From positions 3,844,001 to 3,908,000 of the forward strand of contig NZ_QPER01000001.1 in the NCBI RefSeq assembly GCF_009455635.1: DNA of 64,000 bases. Direction: 5' to 3'. The position numbers and the translations under genes were made by a program. Positions 18,080 through 28,103 of the stretch are shown one piece after another. This DNA is from Paraburkholderia agricolaris (lineage in GTDB: Bacteria; Pseudomonadota; Gammaproteobacteria; Burkholderiales; Burkholderiaceae). Every line of letters begins with the position of its first letter. Within the stretch, counting starts at the first letter, position 1. Below the pieces are notes generated by a model. The model did no database searches. It saw nothing but the letters and a program-made list of their open reading frames with translations, and had not been told where the DNA came from.

Positions 18080-18976
18080 TCACCGCGCCGCCATGCAAAG
18101 ACTCAACGCATCGCGCCAGTCCGGCGCACGAACGCCGAATGTGCTCGCAAGCTTGTCATTCGAAAGACGCGAATTGGCCGGTCTCGCGGCAGCAGTGGGA
18201 TAGGACGCGGCGGGCAGCGGCATGACTCGAGGTTTCGCGGCCAGACCGGACAGCTCGAAAATAGCCTGCGCGAACCCATACCAGGACGTCTCGCCCGAAG
18301 CGGTCAAATGGTAGACGCCTGAATACGACGACCACCAGTCGTCCCAATCTCCCGCCCGTAGCGCTGCCGTCTGCGCAAGCACGTTTGAAGTCAGGGCCGC
18401 AATAGTATTCGCCCATGTGGGGGCGCCATACTGGTCGGCCACCACGCTTAGCTCGCTGCGCTCCGCGCCGAGGCGCAGCATGGTCAACAGGAAGTTTTTG
18501 CCGCGTGTTCCGTAGACCCAACTGGTGCGAAAAATCAGATGCGCGCAACCCGACTCGATAATCGCCTGTTCACCCTCGAGCTTGGTGCGCCCGTACACAT
18601 TCTGCGGATTCGGCTCATCGTCTTCGACATACGCCGTGGCCTTCTTTCCGTCAAACACGTAGTCGGTTGAATAGTGGACAAGCGCAGCGCCAAGCCGCTT
18701 CGCCTCTTCGGCCAGCACACGAGGTGCGTCGAGGTTGAGCTGCGTAGCACCCGCCACGTCGGATTCCGCTGCGTCGACCGCCGTGTACGCGGCCGGGTTG
18801 ACGATCAACGCCGGTTTGGTTGCGCGCACAACCTCGCGAATCTGCTGCGGGTCGCGCAGGTCCAACCGGCTGCGATCGAGCGCAACGATTTTGCCCAGCC
18901 CCTGCAAACTGCGTTGCAATTCGAAACCGACCTGACCGTTGGTGCCGGTCAGCAATACGACGCGCTGCTCGCTCAT
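18080..18976 (-). CDS. rmlD: dTDP-4-dehydrorhamnose reductase
   Basis: Last step of dTDP-L-rhamnose synthesis, reducing dTDP-4-keto-L-rhamnose. The N-terminal Rossmann loop is GTNGQVGFELQ; VNPAAYTAVDAAE is a classic RmlD signature; the catalytic region is STDYVFDGKK followed by NVYGRTKLEGE (YxxxK). 298 residues, full length. It is fourth in the minus-strand order rmlB-A-C-D, 12 bp after rmlC. Confidence 0.95.
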   Translation of the reverse strand: MSEQRVVLLTGTNGQVGFELQRSLQGLGKIVALDRSRLDLRDPQQIREVVRATKPALIVNPAAYTAVDAAESDVAGATQLNLDAPRVLAEEAKRLGAALVHYSTDYVFDGKKATAYVEDDEPNPQNVYGRTKLEGEQAIIESGCAHLIFRTSWVYGTRGKNFLLTMLRLGAERSELSVVADQYGAPTWANTIAALTSNVLAQTAALRAGDWDDWWSSYSGVYHLTASGETSWYGFAQAIFELSGLAAKPRVMPLPAASYPTAAARPANSRLSNDKLASTFGVRAPDWRDALSLCMAAR

Positions 18977-18988
18977 GGCCCGCCTCCC

Positions 18989-19540
18989 TCAGTCCGGCAA
19001 TTCGGCGTCGGCCAAAAGCGGCGCGGCAGCGTCTTTCGTGGCCAGTAGCGCTTCACCGTCGAGCGGCCATTCGATCCCAATCTGCGGATCATCCCACCGC
19101 ATGCAGCGCTCGTGTTCCGCAAACCAGTAGTCGGTCGTCTTGTAGAGGAACTCGGCCTGCTCCGACAACACGGCGAAGCCATGCGCGAAGCCAGCCGGAA
19201 TCCACATCTGCCGCTTGTTCTCCGCGCTCAGCCGCTCGCCCACCCATTGACCGAAAGTCGGCGAGCCCTTGCGGATATCGACCGCGACGTCGAACACCTC
19301 GCCCGATACGACGCGCACGAGTTTGCCCTGCGGCCGCACGAGCTGATAGTGCAAACCGCGTACGACGTTCTTCGCGGACAACGAATGGTTATCCTGCACG
19401 AACTCGACGTTCACGCCGAGCGCCTGCGCAAATTCGTTCGCATTGAAACTTTCGAAGAAAAACCCGCGGGCATCCGCAAACACCTTGGGTTCGATGATTT
19501 TCACTTCCGGCAGCGAAGTCGGAATAACGTTGAGTTTCAT
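18989..19540 (-). CDS. rmlC: dTDP-4-dehydrorhamnose 3,5-epimerase
   Basis: 183-residue cupin-fold epimerase acting at C3 and C5 of dTDP-4-keto-6-deoxyglucose. [32 protein letters not shown] (catalytic His region) and [10 protein letters not shown] are RmlC signatures, and [12 protein letters not shown] is the substrate loop. Its start overlaps the end of rmlA by 4 bp. Confidence 0.95.
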   Translation of the reverse strand: MKLNVIPTSLPEVKIIEPKVFADARGFFFESFNANEFAQALGVNVEFVQDNHSLSAKNVVRGLHYQLVRPQGKLVRVVSGEVFDVAVDIRKGSPTFGQWVGERLSAENKRQMWIPAGFAHGFAVLSEQAEFLYKTTDYWFAEHERCMRWDDPQIGIEWPLDGEALLATKDAAAPLLADAELPD

Positions 19541-20418
19541 GCGAGAGGATCCGAAACGAGCTTGAGCAAATATTTACCGTAGGCATTCTTCGCGAGGGGT
19601 CTCGCGAGCCGCTCGACCTGTTCCGCGCCGATCCAGCGCTGACGGAACGCCACCTCTTCAGGACACGCGACCACCAGGCCCTGGCGTTTCTGCAAGGTCG
19701 CGATAAAAGTCGCCGCATCGATCAGCGAATCGTGCGTGCCGGTATCGAGCCATGCATAGCCGCGGCCCATCAGCTCGACGCTGAGCCTGCCCGACTTCAG
19801 GTACGTCGAATTGACGTCGGTGATTTCGAGCTCGCCGCGCGCGGACGGCTTGATGTCGGCGGCGATGTCGCAGACGTCGCGATCGTAGAAGTAAAGACCG
19901 GTGACCGCGTAATTCGAGCGTGGCGTGAGCGGCTTTTCCTCGATCGACAGCGCGCGAAAATTCTTGTCGAATTCGACTACGCCGTATCGTTCGGGATCCT
20001 GCACGTGATACGCGAATACGGTTGCGCCGTCGGTGCGATGGTTCGCGTGGCCGAGCTGGGTCGCGAGGTCGTGGCCGTAGAAGATGTTGTCGCCAAGAAT
20101 CAGCGCCGACGGATCATTGCCCACAAAATCGCGGCCAATGATGAACGCCTGCGCGAGCCCGTCCGGCGACGGCTGCACGGCGTACTGAAAATTCATTCCC
20201 CACTGGCTGCCGTCGCCGAGCATCGACGCGAAACGCGGTGTGTCTTCGGGTGTCGAAATGATCAGCACGTCGCGAATGCCGGCGATCATCAGCGTTGACA
20301 GCGGGTAGTAGATCATTGGCTTGTCGTACACCGGCAGGAGTTGCTTCGATACAACCTGCGTGATCGGGTACAAGCGAGTGCCGGAACCGCCGGCGAGAAT
20401 AATGCCCTTGCGCGCCAT
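19537..20418 (-). CDS. rmlA: Glucose-1-phosphate thymidylyltransferase
   Basis: Makes dTDP-glucose from glucose 1-phosphate. [20 protein letters not shown] at the N-terminus is the RmlA signature, followed by [23 protein letters not shown] and [12 protein letters not shown] 20418 gives 293 residues, the usual length; a longer in-frame reading to 20616 overlaps rmlB and has no family similarity. It is the second gene of rmlBACD. Confidence 0.96.
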   Translation of the reverse strand: MARKGIILAGGSGTRLYPITQVVSKQLLPVYDKPMIYYPLSTLMIAGIRDVLIISTPEDTPRFASMLGDGSQWGMNFQYAVQPSPDGLAQAFIIGRDFVGNDPSALILGDNIFYGHDLATQLGHANHRTDGATVFAYHVQDPERYGVVEFDKNFRALSIEEKPLTPRSNYAVTGLYFYDRDVCDIAADIKPSARGELEITDVNSTYLKSGRLSVELMGRGYAWLDTGTHDSLIDAATFIATLQKRQGLVVACPEEVAFRQRWIGAEQVERLARPLAKNAYGKYLLKLVSDPLA

Positions 20419-20428
20419 CTCGAACCCC

Positions 20429-21490
20429 TTATGACCGTTGGGAGTAGTTCGTCTCGACCCACTTCCGATATTCGCCGGAAGCCACTTCGTCGACCCACGT
20501 CTGGTGGTCGAGATACCAACGAACTGTTTTCGCGAGTCCGGTCTCGAAGGTTTCCGCCGGCTTCCAGCCGAGTTCGCGTTCGAGCTTGCGCGCGTCGATC
20601 GCGTAGCGGCGGTCATGACCCGGACGGTCGGTCACATAGGTGATCTGGTCGCGGTACGAGGCACCCGCCTTCGGGCGCAGTTGATCGAGCAGGTCACACA
20701 GTGTATGTACAACGTCGAGGTTCTTCTTTTCGTTCCAGCCGCCGATGTTGTATGTCTCGCCCGGCGTGCCGCGCGCGAGTACTTCGCGGATCGCGCTGCA
20801 ATGGTCGCCGACATATAACCAGTCGCGCACATTCTGACCGTCGCCATACACAGGCAGCGCCTTGCCGGCAAGCGCGTTGGCGATCATCAGCGGAATCAGT
20901 TTCTCGGGAAACTGATACGGACCGTAGTTGTTCGAGCAGTTCGTGGTGAGCACCGGCAGGCCGTACGTGTGATGGTAGGCCCGCACCAGATGATCGGAAC
21001 CTGCCTTGGTGGCCGAATAGGGACTATTCGGCGCGTACGGCGTGGTTTCGGAGAATTGCGGATCGGTAGCGGACAGCGAGCCGAACACTTCGTCGGTCGA
21101 CACATGCAGGAAACGGAATGCGGCCTTGTCGGCCTCGCCGAGCGTGTTCCAGTACCGACGAGCGGCTTCGAGCAAGGTAAAGGTGCCGACCACGTTGGTC
21201 TGCACAAAATCCGCCGGGCCATGAATCGAACGGTCCACATGGCTTTCGGCGGCAAAGTGCAGCACGGCGCGCGGCTTGTGCTCGGCGAAAAGCACGTCGA
21301 GCGCGGTGCGATCGCAGATATCGGCACGAACAAAGATATGGCGAGGATTGCCCTGCTGCGATTTGAGCGTGCCCAGATTGCCGGCGTAGGTCAGCTTGTC
21401 GACGTTCAATACCGCTTCGTCCGACGTACCGAGCCAGTCGAGCACGAAATTGGCGCCGATAAAGCCCGCACCGCCCGTTACCAGGATCAT
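20429..21490 (-). CDS. rmlB: dTDP-glucose 4,6-dehydratase
   Basis: Extended SDR of 353 residues, first gene of rmlBACD. The start is set at ATG 21490 ([16 protein letters not shown]). STDEVFGSL and [15 protein letters not shown] carry the Thr/Asp/Glu and YxxxK catalytic residues, and [17 protein letters not shown] is characteristic. About 260 bp separate it from the rmd-like gene, probably with the operon promoter. L-rhamnose is a common O-antigen sugar in Burkholderia. Confidence 0.96.
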   Translation of the reverse strand: MILVTGGAGFIGANFVLDWLGTSDEAVLNVDKLTYAGNLGTLKSQQGNPRHIFVRADICDRTALDVLFAEHKPRAVLHFAAESHVDRSIHGPADFVQTNVVGTFTLLEAARRYWNTLGEADKAAFRFLHVSTDEVFGSLSATDPQFSETTPYAPNSPYSATKAGSDHLVRAYHHTYGLPVLTTNCSNNYGPYQFPEKLIPLMIANALAGKALPVYGDGQNVRDWLYVGDHCSAIREVLARGTPGETYNIGGWNEKKNLDVVHTLCDLLDQLRPKAGASYRDQITYVTDRPGHDRRYAIDARKLERELGWKPAETFETGLAKTVRWYLDHQTWVDEVASGEYRKWVETNYSQRS

Positions 21491-21752
21491 GAAATTTCCT
21501 TCTAGATGGTAGTGGCGGATCAACTCGGCCTGCTGATCCGTTCACCTCGCGTTGTGGTGTTCACTCTGTGTCGACGCCCGCGGCAACCCCTGCCCCTCGT
21601 GGACAGACGCTGAAACGCCGATCTTATTGAGTCACGATTATAAAGCCGCGCCGATGAAAACCCGAACCCTGGCAACCCGGAGCAGCCTGACAGAACCGCC
21701 TGGCTGTAAGGTGAGCGCAGGACGATTGGGCATCCGCCGCCGCAAATTTTCC

Positions 21753-22664
21753 TTAAGCCGCCAACATCCAGCGCAGCGTATCCATAAACGGAATGGCCTC
21801 GACCTTCGGCACCAGCGAACGCAGCTTGGCTGGCGACCCGGCCAGCATCTTCACGTCGGTTTGACGCACGAAAGCCGGATTGACCTGAATCTCGATCTCG
21901 TGCCCGGTCAGATCACTCGCCGCCGACAGAATCTCGCGCAGCGTGTACGGCGTGCCGGTGCAGACGTTGACCGTTTCGGCCGCGGCCGCCGAGTCGAGCA
22001 AAGCTTCATAGGCGCTCGCCACGTAGCGCACGTCCGAGAAATCGCGCGCCACGTCGATATTGCCGAGTTCGATAGCCGGTTCGCGCCGTGCAAAATGCTC
22101 GACGATCTTCGGCACGAGGAAATTGGATGCCTGCCCGCGGCCGGTGTAGTTGAACGGCCGCACGATCAGAATGGGCAGCCGGTCGAACCAGGTCCGGACC
22201 ATTGTTTCCATCGCCGCCTTGCTGGCGGCATAGTGGTTCACCGGCGTGACCGGGAACGTTTCGTCGATAGCATCGCTTGTGACATTGCCGTACACGTTCG
22301 CGCTGCTCGCGATCAACAGCTTGCGGGGCGTATGGCCAACGGCTGCGCAGGCCTCCAGCAGATTCAGCGTACCGAGCACATTGACGCGATAAAAATCGAG
22401 CGGATCGTTATGGCCTACGAAGCTGATCGCCGCCAGATGCACGATGTAGTCGGGCCGCACGGTTTCGATCACACGCCGGCACATATCGGGCGACGTAATG
22501 TCGAGCCTGACGCGTGTCGGCGTTTCCGGTTCGTTACGCCCAGCCACGGTTTCAATCACGGTATGACCGCGGCCGAGCAGGTTGTCGACCAGATAGCGGC
22601 CCGTGAAGCCACTCGCCCCGGTGACGAGCGTGCGGATAGGTTGCTGTGCATGAATAGACGGCAT
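21753..22664 (-). CDS. rmd: GDP-6-deoxy-D-lyxo-4-hexulose reductase-like SDR
   Basis: 303-residue SDR resembling Rmd, which reduces GDP-4-keto-6-deoxymannose to GDP-D-rhamnose. Rossmann loop TGASGFTGRYLV; SSANVYG and VNHYAASKAAMET (YxxxK) form the catalytic site; PFNYTGRGQASNFLVPKI is typical of GDP-sugar reductases. ATG 22664 is preferred because GGAGAAAGC precedes it; an earlier ATG at 22688 has a poor site. The gmd dehydratase supplying its substrate is not in the window. The substrate assignment is by family only. Confidence 0.75.
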   Translation of the reverse strand: MPSIHAQQPIRTLVTGASGFTGRYLVDNLLGRGHTVIETVAGRNEPETPTRVRLDITSPDMCRRVIETVRPDYIVHLAAISFVGHNDPLDFYRVNVLGTLNLLEACAAVGHTPRKLLIASSANVYGNVTSDAIDETFPVTPVNHYAASKAAMETMVRTWFDRLPILIVRPFNYTGRGQASNFLVPKIVEHFARREPAIELGNIDVARDFSDVRYVASAYEALLDSAAAAETVNVCTGTPYTLREILSAASDLTGHEIEIQVNPAFVRQTDVKMLAGSPAKLRSLVPKVEAIPFMDTLRWMLAA

Positions 22665-22888
22665 GCTTTCTCCGTTCACGAGGGTCATCCTGTTGTGGTG
22701 CAATATCGCGCGCGCCGGCAGCGGTACGTCTGAGCTCACCCCGGGCAGCGCCGTTGCTGGCGGCTCCGGGCGGCGCATACTGCGATATCCGTGCTTCAAA
22801 CGGGCTATTATGTCACGCTAACTTGCTGCACCGCCCAACGCGGCACGCCTTGTTCGTAACCGCGTGTATCGAACTGCACCGACTTCCG

Positions 22889-23800
22889 ATGACATCCTCC
22901 ACCGCCTCCACCTCTTCCACCACCGCTTCTGCCGCCACCGCCAGCGCCGTCCGGCAGCCGCACCCGCTGCCGCTCGCTTTCGGCGACCTGCAAGGCTGCC
23001 GCACGCCGTTCCAGCAGTTGCTGGCCAAAGCCGCGCCGCCCGCGGACACGCCGCTGTGGTTCGCCGGCGACCTGATCAACCGGGGTTCCGAATCGCTCGC
23101 CACGCTGCGCGACATCATCGCGCTGGGAGAGCGCGCAGTGCCGGTGCTGGGCAACCACGACCTGCATCTGCTGTCGGTGTCGGCGGGAATCCGCAAATCG
23201 AAGAAAGGCGACACGATCAACGACATTCTTTCCGCACCGGATGCCGCCGATCTGCTCGAATGGGTCCGCCACCGTCCGCTCGCGCATTTCGATAACGGCA
23301 TGCTGATGGTCCATGCGGGCGTGCTGCCGCAATGGGACGCCGCGCTGACCATGGAGCTGGCCGACGAGTTGCAGCGGGCGCTGCGCGCGCCGAACTGGAA
23401 GGAAACGCTCGCGGGACTCTACGGCAATGAGCCGAATCGCTGGACACCCGGCCTCAAGGGCATCGAGCGGCTGCGCCTTACGTGCAGCGCACTGACGCGC
23501 ATCCGCTTCTGCAATGCCGAAGGCGCAATGGATTTCAGCAGCAGTGGCGGCCTGAATTCCGCCCCTCCGGGCAGCATGCCGTGGTTCGACGTGCCGTCGC
23601 GCAAGACCGCGGACGTGACGATGGTGTTCGGCCATTGGGCCGCGCTCGGTTTGACCTTGCGCGACAATCTGATCGGGCTGGATTCCGGCTGCGTATGGGG
23701 CGAGAAGCTCTCCGCCGTGCGCCTCGCGCAAAATCCCGCGGAGCGCACGCTGACCCAGGTCGACTGCGAGACCTGCCGCGCGCCGGCCGGCGGCAACTAG
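22889..23800 (+). CDS. apaH: Diadenosine tetraphosphatase (symmetrical)
   Basis: Hydrolyses Ap4A to two ADP and also removes Np4 caps from RNA. Metallophosphatase motifs are in order: FGDLQGC (GDxxG), FAGDLINRGSES (GDLxxRG), VLGNHDLHLL (GNHD), MLMVHAGVLPQWD and FGHWAALG. ATG 22889 gives 303 residues with a Ser/Thr/Ala-rich N-terminal extension of about 25 residues before the domain. It stands alone on the plus strand between the O-antigen locus and plsC, the position apaH holds in other Burkholderia O-antigen regions. Confidence 0.92.
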   Translation: MTSSTASTSSTTASAATASAVRQPHPLPLAFGDLQGCRTPFQQLLAKAAPPADTPLWFAGDLINRGSESLATLRDIIALGERAVPVLGNHDLHLLSVSAGIRKSKKGDTINDILSAPDAADLLEWVRHRPLAHFDNGMLMVHAGVLPQWDAALTMELADELQRALRAPNWKETLAGLYGNEPNRWTPGLKGIERLRLTCSALTRIRFCNAEGAMDFSSSGGLNSAPPGSMPWFDVPSRKTADVTMVFGHWAALGLTLRDNLIGLDSGCVWGEKLSAVRLAQNPAERTLTQVDCETCRAPAGGN

Positions 23801-23814
23801 AAAGCCGGCTTCTT

Positions 23815-23876
23815 AAACCGACCGGCTAAACCGACCGGCGAGACCGGTCAAGCCGACCGGCCGGACCGATCGGCGG
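23815..23876. repeat. Degenerate tandem CCGACCGGC repeats at a convergent gene junction
   Basis: Successive units AAACCGACCGGCT (23815), AAACCGACCGGCG (23828), AGACCGGTCA (23841) and AGCCGACCGGCCG (23851) lie between the apaH and acyltransferase 3' ends. They overlap the last codons of the acyltransferase. GC-rich self-complementary units may form overlapping hairpins. Confidence 0.5.
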
Positions 23877-24708
23877 GCTCGATCAACGCTGCCGGGGCGT
23901 TGGAAGCATTGGCGTCGTTAGCAGCGGCAGGCGAGGAAATCGACGCCGCGATCGCGGCACCGGAATTCGTCGCACCGCCCTGCATCTCCCGCAACGCCGC
24001 GGCAATCACCCTTTCCGCCTCGGCTGCCAGCGTACGCCGGTCCGCACCCGGCGCAAGCGCCGCGCCGACATACACGTGCGCGGTCAACGGGCCGCCGCGC
24101 AGCAACATATTCAGCGAGTCGGCCAGCGTCAGATCGTCGATATAGGCAGGCGCGGTGGATTGCCGGCCCTGCGCATCTTCGTACATGATGCACAGCGGCT
24201 GCACCGGTGCCGAGGCCGACACGGCGGCCTGGAACATATTCGCGTGAAACGGCAGCAGCGCCAGACCGTTCGACGTCGTCCCTTCAGGAAACACGCACAT
24301 CAGCTCGCCCGCGCTCAGACGGTCGGACAGTTCGTGCATGATGCGCTTCGCGTCGCTGCGCTTCTCGCGCTGGATGAACACCGTATCCAATTGCTGCGCC
24401 AGCCAGCCGACCACCGGCCACTGCCGGATCTCGGCCTTCGAGACGAACGGTGTGGGCCGCCACGCATTGATCACATAGATGTCAATCCATGAGATGTGAT
24501 TGGCGACCACCAGCGCGCCACGGTCGAGCCGTGCGCTGTCGTTATGCACGACGAGCTGCATGCCGCATAGACGCAGCATTTTCAGCGACCATTCGCGATT
24601 GAGTGTCAGCCGCCCTTCAGCGCCGGCTTTGTGAAAGCGCGTCGCGACGATCCACATGCCGTGCAGCAGATGCGCGATGAGACGGGCTTTGCGTAACGCG
24701 AGCTTCAT
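23848..24708 (-). CDS. 1-acyl-sn-glycerol-3-phosphate acyltransferase (PlsC family)
   Basis: 286-residue lysophospholipid acyltransferase at the inner membrane. The catalytic motif is NHISWID (HX4D), FIQREKR is motif II, and FPEGTTSNG is motif III. The N-terminus has a hydrophobic helix. The C-terminal 35 residues are low-complexity Ala/Ser/Asn and run into a DNA repeat. ATG 24708 gives MKLALRKARL, 37 bp after pyrC', so it is probably the last gene of the pyr operon. Which acyl acceptor it uses cannot be told; it may be a secondary PlsC or an ornithine-lipid-type acyltransferase. Confidence 0.85.
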   Translation of the reverse strand: MKLALRKARLIAHLLHGMWIVATRFHKAGAEGRLTLNREWSLKMLRLCGMQLVVHNDSARLDRGALVVANHISWIDIYVINAWRPTPFVSKAEIRQWPVVGWLAQQLDTVFIQREKRSDAKRIMHELSDRLSAGELMCVFPEGTTSNGLALLPFHANMFQAAVSASAPVQPLCIMYEDAQGRQSTAPAYIDDLTLADSLNMLLRGGPLTAHVYVGAALAPGADRRTLAAEAERVIAAALREMQGGATNSGAAIAASISSPAAANDANASNAPAALIEPADRSGRSA

Positions 24709-24745
24709 TGTCGGAGCTTTCCGTAACTGGGCATTGCCGCGGATA

Positions 24746-26026
24746 TTAGCGCTGTTCGAATGCAACGTGACCGGACACGATGGTCGCGCGCACACGCGCC
24801 GGCAGTTCATAGCCGAGGAACGGCGTGTTGTGTCCCTGGCTCTTCAGTGCGCGCGGTTCAACGCGCCAATATGCGTGGCGGTCGAACACACAAAGATCGG
24901 CGACCGAGCCCACGGCGATGCGGCCCGCCGCACCCAGCTTCAACACGTCGGCCGGCGCCGTGGTGATGCGGTTCAGCGCCTTGGCCAACGGCACGCGCGC
25001 CTCGTCGGCCCACTTGACCGTCAGCGACAGGAACAACTCGAGCCCGGTCGCACCAGGTGTGGCTTCGGCGAACGGCAGGAGTTTTTCGTCGTCGTCGACC
25101 GGCGTGTGGTCGGAGCAGATCGCGTCGATCGTGCCGTCGACGAGACCCGCGCGTATCGCTTCGCGATCGCGCTGCTGGCGCAACGGCGGATCGAGCCGGA
25201 ATTGCGCGTCGAAGTAGCCAATGTCGAGGTCGATCAGATGCACATGGTTCACGGTGACGTCGCACGACACCGGCAAGCCTTCGGCCTTGGCCGCACGCAT
25301 CAATTCGATGCCCGCCGCCGAGGACACATGCGACAGATGCACCCGTGCCCCCGTCACGCGAACCAGTTCGAAGATCGTATGCAGCGCGATCGTCTCAGCC
25401 GACACCGGCACGCCCGACAATCCAAGCCGCGACGCCAGCGCGCCGCTCGCGGCCACGCCACCCTTGCCGAGATAGGCATCGACCGGACGCAGCCACACCG
25501 TGAAGCCGTAGGTCTTCGCGTACTGCAGCGCACGCATCAGCACCTGCGTGTCGACCACCGGCACGTCGGCCTGCGAAAAGCCGATGCAACCCGCCTCCGT
25601 CAATTCAACCATCTCGGTGATGACCTGGCCTTTCAGACCGACGGTCAACGCGCCGAGCGGATACACATGCGCCTGGTTCAGATTGCGCGCGCGGAACTTG
25701 AGCATCTCGACGAGGCCCGGTTCATCGAGCGTCGGATCGGTGTCCGGCGGACACACCAGACTCGTCACACCGCCCGCGAGCGCGGCGGCCATTTCGGATT
25801 CGAGCGTCGCCTTGTGTTCGTAGCCGGGTTCGCGCAAGCGCGCGGACAGGTCGACCAGACCAGGCGCAATCGAGAGGCCTTTGGCATCGATCGTCTTCGC
25901 GGCATTGAAATCAGCGGGTGCGTTGCCAATGGCAACGATCTTGCCCGCCGCAATAAAAATGTCCTGCTGCTGTTCGGTGCCCGCTGCCGGATCGATCAGC
26001 GTGCCACCCTGAATATGAATCTTCAT
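24746..26026 (-). CDS. pyrC': Dihydroorotase-like PyrC' lacking metal ligands
   Basis: 426-residue class I dihydroorotase homologue that is almost surely inactive. Where active enzymes read DLHVHLREPG this one reads DLSARLREPG, losing both zinc-binding His. CMPNTNP is replaced by CPPDTDP, and the DHAPH segment is DHTPV. In Pseudomonas such PyrC' proteins are structural partners that assemble with PyrB into a dodecameric aspartate carbamoyltransferase. The adjacent pyrB, 14 bp upstream, supports this. A separate functional PyrC must exist elsewhere in the genome. Confidence 0.9.
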   Translation of the reverse strand: MKIHIQGGTLIDPAAGTEQQQDIFIAAGKIVAIGNAPADFNAAKTIDAKGLSIAPGLVDLSARLREPGYEHKATLESEMAAALAGGVTSLVCPPDTDPTLDEPGLVEMLKFRARNLNQAHVYPLGALTVGLKGQVITEMVELTEAGCIGFSQADVPVVDTQVLMRALQYAKTYGFTVWLRPVDAYLGKGGVAASGALASRLGLSGVPVSAETIALHTIFELVRVTGARVHLSHVSSAAGIELMRAAKAEGLPVSCDVTVNHVHLIDLDIGYFDAQFRLDPPLRQQRDREAIRAGLVDGTIDAICSDHTPVDDDEKLLPFAEATPGATGLELFLSLTVKWADEARVPLAKALNRITTAPADVLKLGAAGRIAVGSVADLCVFDRHAYWRVEPRALKSQGHNTPFLGYELPARVRATIVSGHVAFEQR

Positions 26027-26040
26027 GCGCTGCCTTATTT

Positions 26041-27066
26041 TTAGTCGTGATTGCCGGCGACAATTCCCATCACCGCCATGCGCACCGCGATACCGAACGT
26101 CACCTGGTTCAGGATCACCGATTGCGGGCCGTCAGCCACCTGCGAATCGATTTCGACGCCGCGGTTCATCGGACCCGGGTGCATCACGATCGCGTCGGGT
26201 TTGGCGAGCGCAAGGCGCTCCGGCGTCAAACCCCAACTCTTGAAGTACTCCTGCGCCGACGGCAGCAGCGCGCCGCTCATCCGCTCGTTTTGCAGACGCA
26301 GCATGATGATCACGTCGACGTCTTTCAGGCCTTCGTCGAGGTTATGGAATACGCGCACGCCCATCTGCTCCAGGCCACCCGGCAACAGCGTGCGCGGACC
26401 GATTGCGCGCACTTCCGGCACGCCAAGCGTGGTCAGCGCATGAATGTCCGAACGCGCGACCCGCGAATGCAGAATGTCGCCGACAATCGCCACGCGCAGA
26501 TTGGTGAAATCCTTCTTGTAGTGGCGAATCGTGTACATGTCGAGCAGACCCTGGGTCGGGTGTGCGTGACGGCCGTCGCCGGCGTTGATCACATGCACGT
26601 GCGGTGCGCAGTGCTGGGCGATCAGATACGGTGCGCCGCTCGACGCATGGCGCACGACGAACATATCGGCATGCATCGCCGAGAGATTGTTGATCGTGTC
26701 GAGCAGCGACTCACCCTTGCTCGTCGAAGAAGCATTGATGTTCAGATTCAGCACGTCCGCCGACAAACGCGTCGCGGCGATTTCGAAGGTCGTGCGCGTG
26801 CGCGTCGAGTTCTCGAAGAACAGATTGAACACCGACTTGCCGCGCAACAGCGGCACTTTCTTCACTTCGCGATCGGTCACGCTGACGAACTGGTCGGCGG
26901 TATCGAGAATGTGATTGACGATCGCCTTCGGCAAGCCTTCGATCGACAACAGATGTTTGAGCTCGCCGTTTTTCGTGAGCTGCGGATTGCCCTTCAGAAA
27001 GCCATAGCGGAAGCGCTCGGTGGCGCCTTCGGCTGAATCCTGGGAGGCCTGGGTGGCGGTGTTCAT
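26041..27066 (-). CDS. pyrB: Aspartate carbamoyltransferase catalytic chain
   Basis: Second step of UMP synthesis, forming carbamoyl-aspartate. [16 protein letters not shown] holds the carbamoyl-phosphate loop, STSKGES the mobile loop, and [12 protein letters not shown] and MLRLQNERM the aspartate-binding residues. At 341 residues it includes an N-terminal extension of about 25 residues typical of PyrB proteins that pair with PyrC'. It lies in the order pyrR-pyrB-pyrC'. Confidence 0.96.
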   Translation of the reverse strand: MNTATQASQDSAEGATERFRYGFLKGNPQLTKNGELKHLLSIEGLPKAIVNHILDTADQFVSVTDREVKKVPLLRGKSVFNLFFENSTRTRTTFEIAATRLSADVLNLNINASSTSKGESLLDTINNLSAMHADMFVVRHASSGAPYLIAQHCAPHVHVINAGDGRHAHPTQGLLDMYTIRHYKKDFTNLRVAIVGDILHSRVARSDIHALTTLGVPEVRAIGPRTLLPGGLEQMGVRVFHNLDEGLKDVDVIIMLRLQNERMSGALLPSAQEYFKSWGLTPERLALAKPDAIVMHPGPMNRGVEIDSQVADGPQSVILNQVTFGIAVRMAVMGIVAGNHD

Positions 27067-27082
27067 GGTGTACCTGCTTATT

Positions 27083-27112
27083 GCTCAATGCGGCTCAATG
27101 CGGCTCGATGCG
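27083..27112. repeat. Three 10-bp tandem repeats between pyrR and pyrB
   Basis: GCTCAATGCG, GCTCAATGCG and GCTCGATGCG follow head to tail in the 57-bp pyrR-pyrB gap. No known regulatory role; replication slippage is the simplest origin. Confidence 0.6.
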
Positions 27113-27123
27113 CAAAGCCGCGT

Positions 27124-27666
27124 TCAATCGACGCGGGCTTCGGTGTGAAAGGTGAAACGCTGATTGCCGTGCGCGCCGCCCTCTTCGCGGCTCAGCACGA
27201 GCGTCGTCTCGGCGGGCACTTGCACCACGCCGCCGACGAAGCGGGCCGCCACCGGCAACTCGCGTCCACCGCGATCCGCCAGCACCGCCAGTTCGACCGA
27301 TGCCGGCCGCCCGTAGTCGTACAGTTCGTTCAGTGCCGCGCGAATCGTGCGGCCGGTGTATAGCACGTCGTCCACCAGCACGATGCGGCGCTTGTCCACG
27401 GAAAACGGCAGTGAGGTCGGGCTCGCCTGCGAGTGCAAGCCTTTTTTAGCGTAATCGTCACGATGTAGCGCGACATTCACTACGCCGAAGCTCGGCACGT
27501 GCAGGTCGCGCGCGAGGCGCTCGGCAAGCCACGCGCCACCACTGTAAATACCGGCCAGCACGGCGCCTTCCGCACTGTCTGGCCCGGCGCCGAGCTTGTC
27601 GCCATAGGCAGCACGAATCTGCTCGAGCAAAGCGCTGTAGAGCGCTTCGGCGTCAATGGAACTCAT
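27124..27666 (-). CDS. pyrR: PyrR-type uracil phosphoribosyltransferase/regulator
   Basis: 180-residue type I phosphoribosyltransferase. The PRPP motif is [20 protein letters not shown], preceded by [14 protein letters not shown]. In Gram-positive bacteria PyrR attenuates pyr operons by binding mRNA; in proteobacteria its role beyond weak UPRTase activity is less clear. It starts within the last 14 bp of ruvX and precedes pyrB, so it is part of the pyr operon. Confidence 0.88.
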   Translation of the reverse strand: MSSIDAEALYSALLEQIRAAYGDKLGAGPDSAEGAVLAGIYSGGAWLAERLARDLHVPSFGVVNVALHRDDYAKKGLHSQASPTSLPFSVDKRRIVLVDDVLYTGRTIRAALNELYDYGRPASVELAVLADRGGRELPVAARFVGGVVQVPAETTLVLSREEGGAHGNQRFTFHTEARVD

Positions 27667-28093
27667 GATCGTCGGAAAGTCCGTCTAGATATTGCTGGAG
27701 AATAATGCTGGCGGCTTCGGCGTCGAGCATGTCGGCGCGGCCGTTACCGGCGCGAATTTCCGCCTTCGCTTCGACTGACGAATAACGCTCGTCGATCCAC
27801 GTCACCGGCAGATTGAAGCGGCCATTCAGCTGATTGCCGAAGCGCTTCGCGAGTTGGGTCATTTCGTGCGGCGTGCCGTCCGGGTGCATCGGCAAGCCGA
27901 CCACCAGCGCGTCCGGCTTCCATTCGGCGATCAGCTTGCCGATCGCCTCGAAACGGTATTCGCGGCTGCGGTTCTGCACGATCACGAGCGCCCGTGCACT
28001 GCGGGTGAGCGAGTTGCCCACCGCCACGCCGATCCGCTTTTCACCATAGTCGAACGCAAGCAGCGTCGCCTCACGTCCGGCCGGCGGACTCAT
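27653..28093 (-). CDS. ruvX: Putative Holliday junction resolvase / pre-16S rRNA nuclease
   Basis: 146-residue YqgF/RuvX RNase-H-fold protein. [17 protein letters not shown] carries the first catalytic Asp, [16 protein letters not shown] and [12 protein letters not shown] the Glu/Asp region, and [15 protein letters not shown] the last catalytic acidic residue. Homologues process 16S rRNA 5' ends. It lies between yqgE and pyrR on the same strand, a common arrangement. Confidence 0.92.
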   Translation of the reverse strand: MSPPAGREATLLAFDYGEKRIGVAVGNSLTRSARALVIVQNRSREYRFEAIGKLIAEWKPDALVVGLPMHPDGTPHEMTQLAKRFGNQLNGRFNLPVTWIDERYSSVEAKAEIRAGNGRADMLDAEAASIILQQYLDGLSDDHEFH

Positions 28094-28103
28094 ACGTTAC
28101 CTT

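Noticed and set aside
24656..26044. A 462-codon open frame antisense to pyrC'
   Set aside because: Arg/His/Gln-rich shadow frame; pyrC' has clear homology and operon context.
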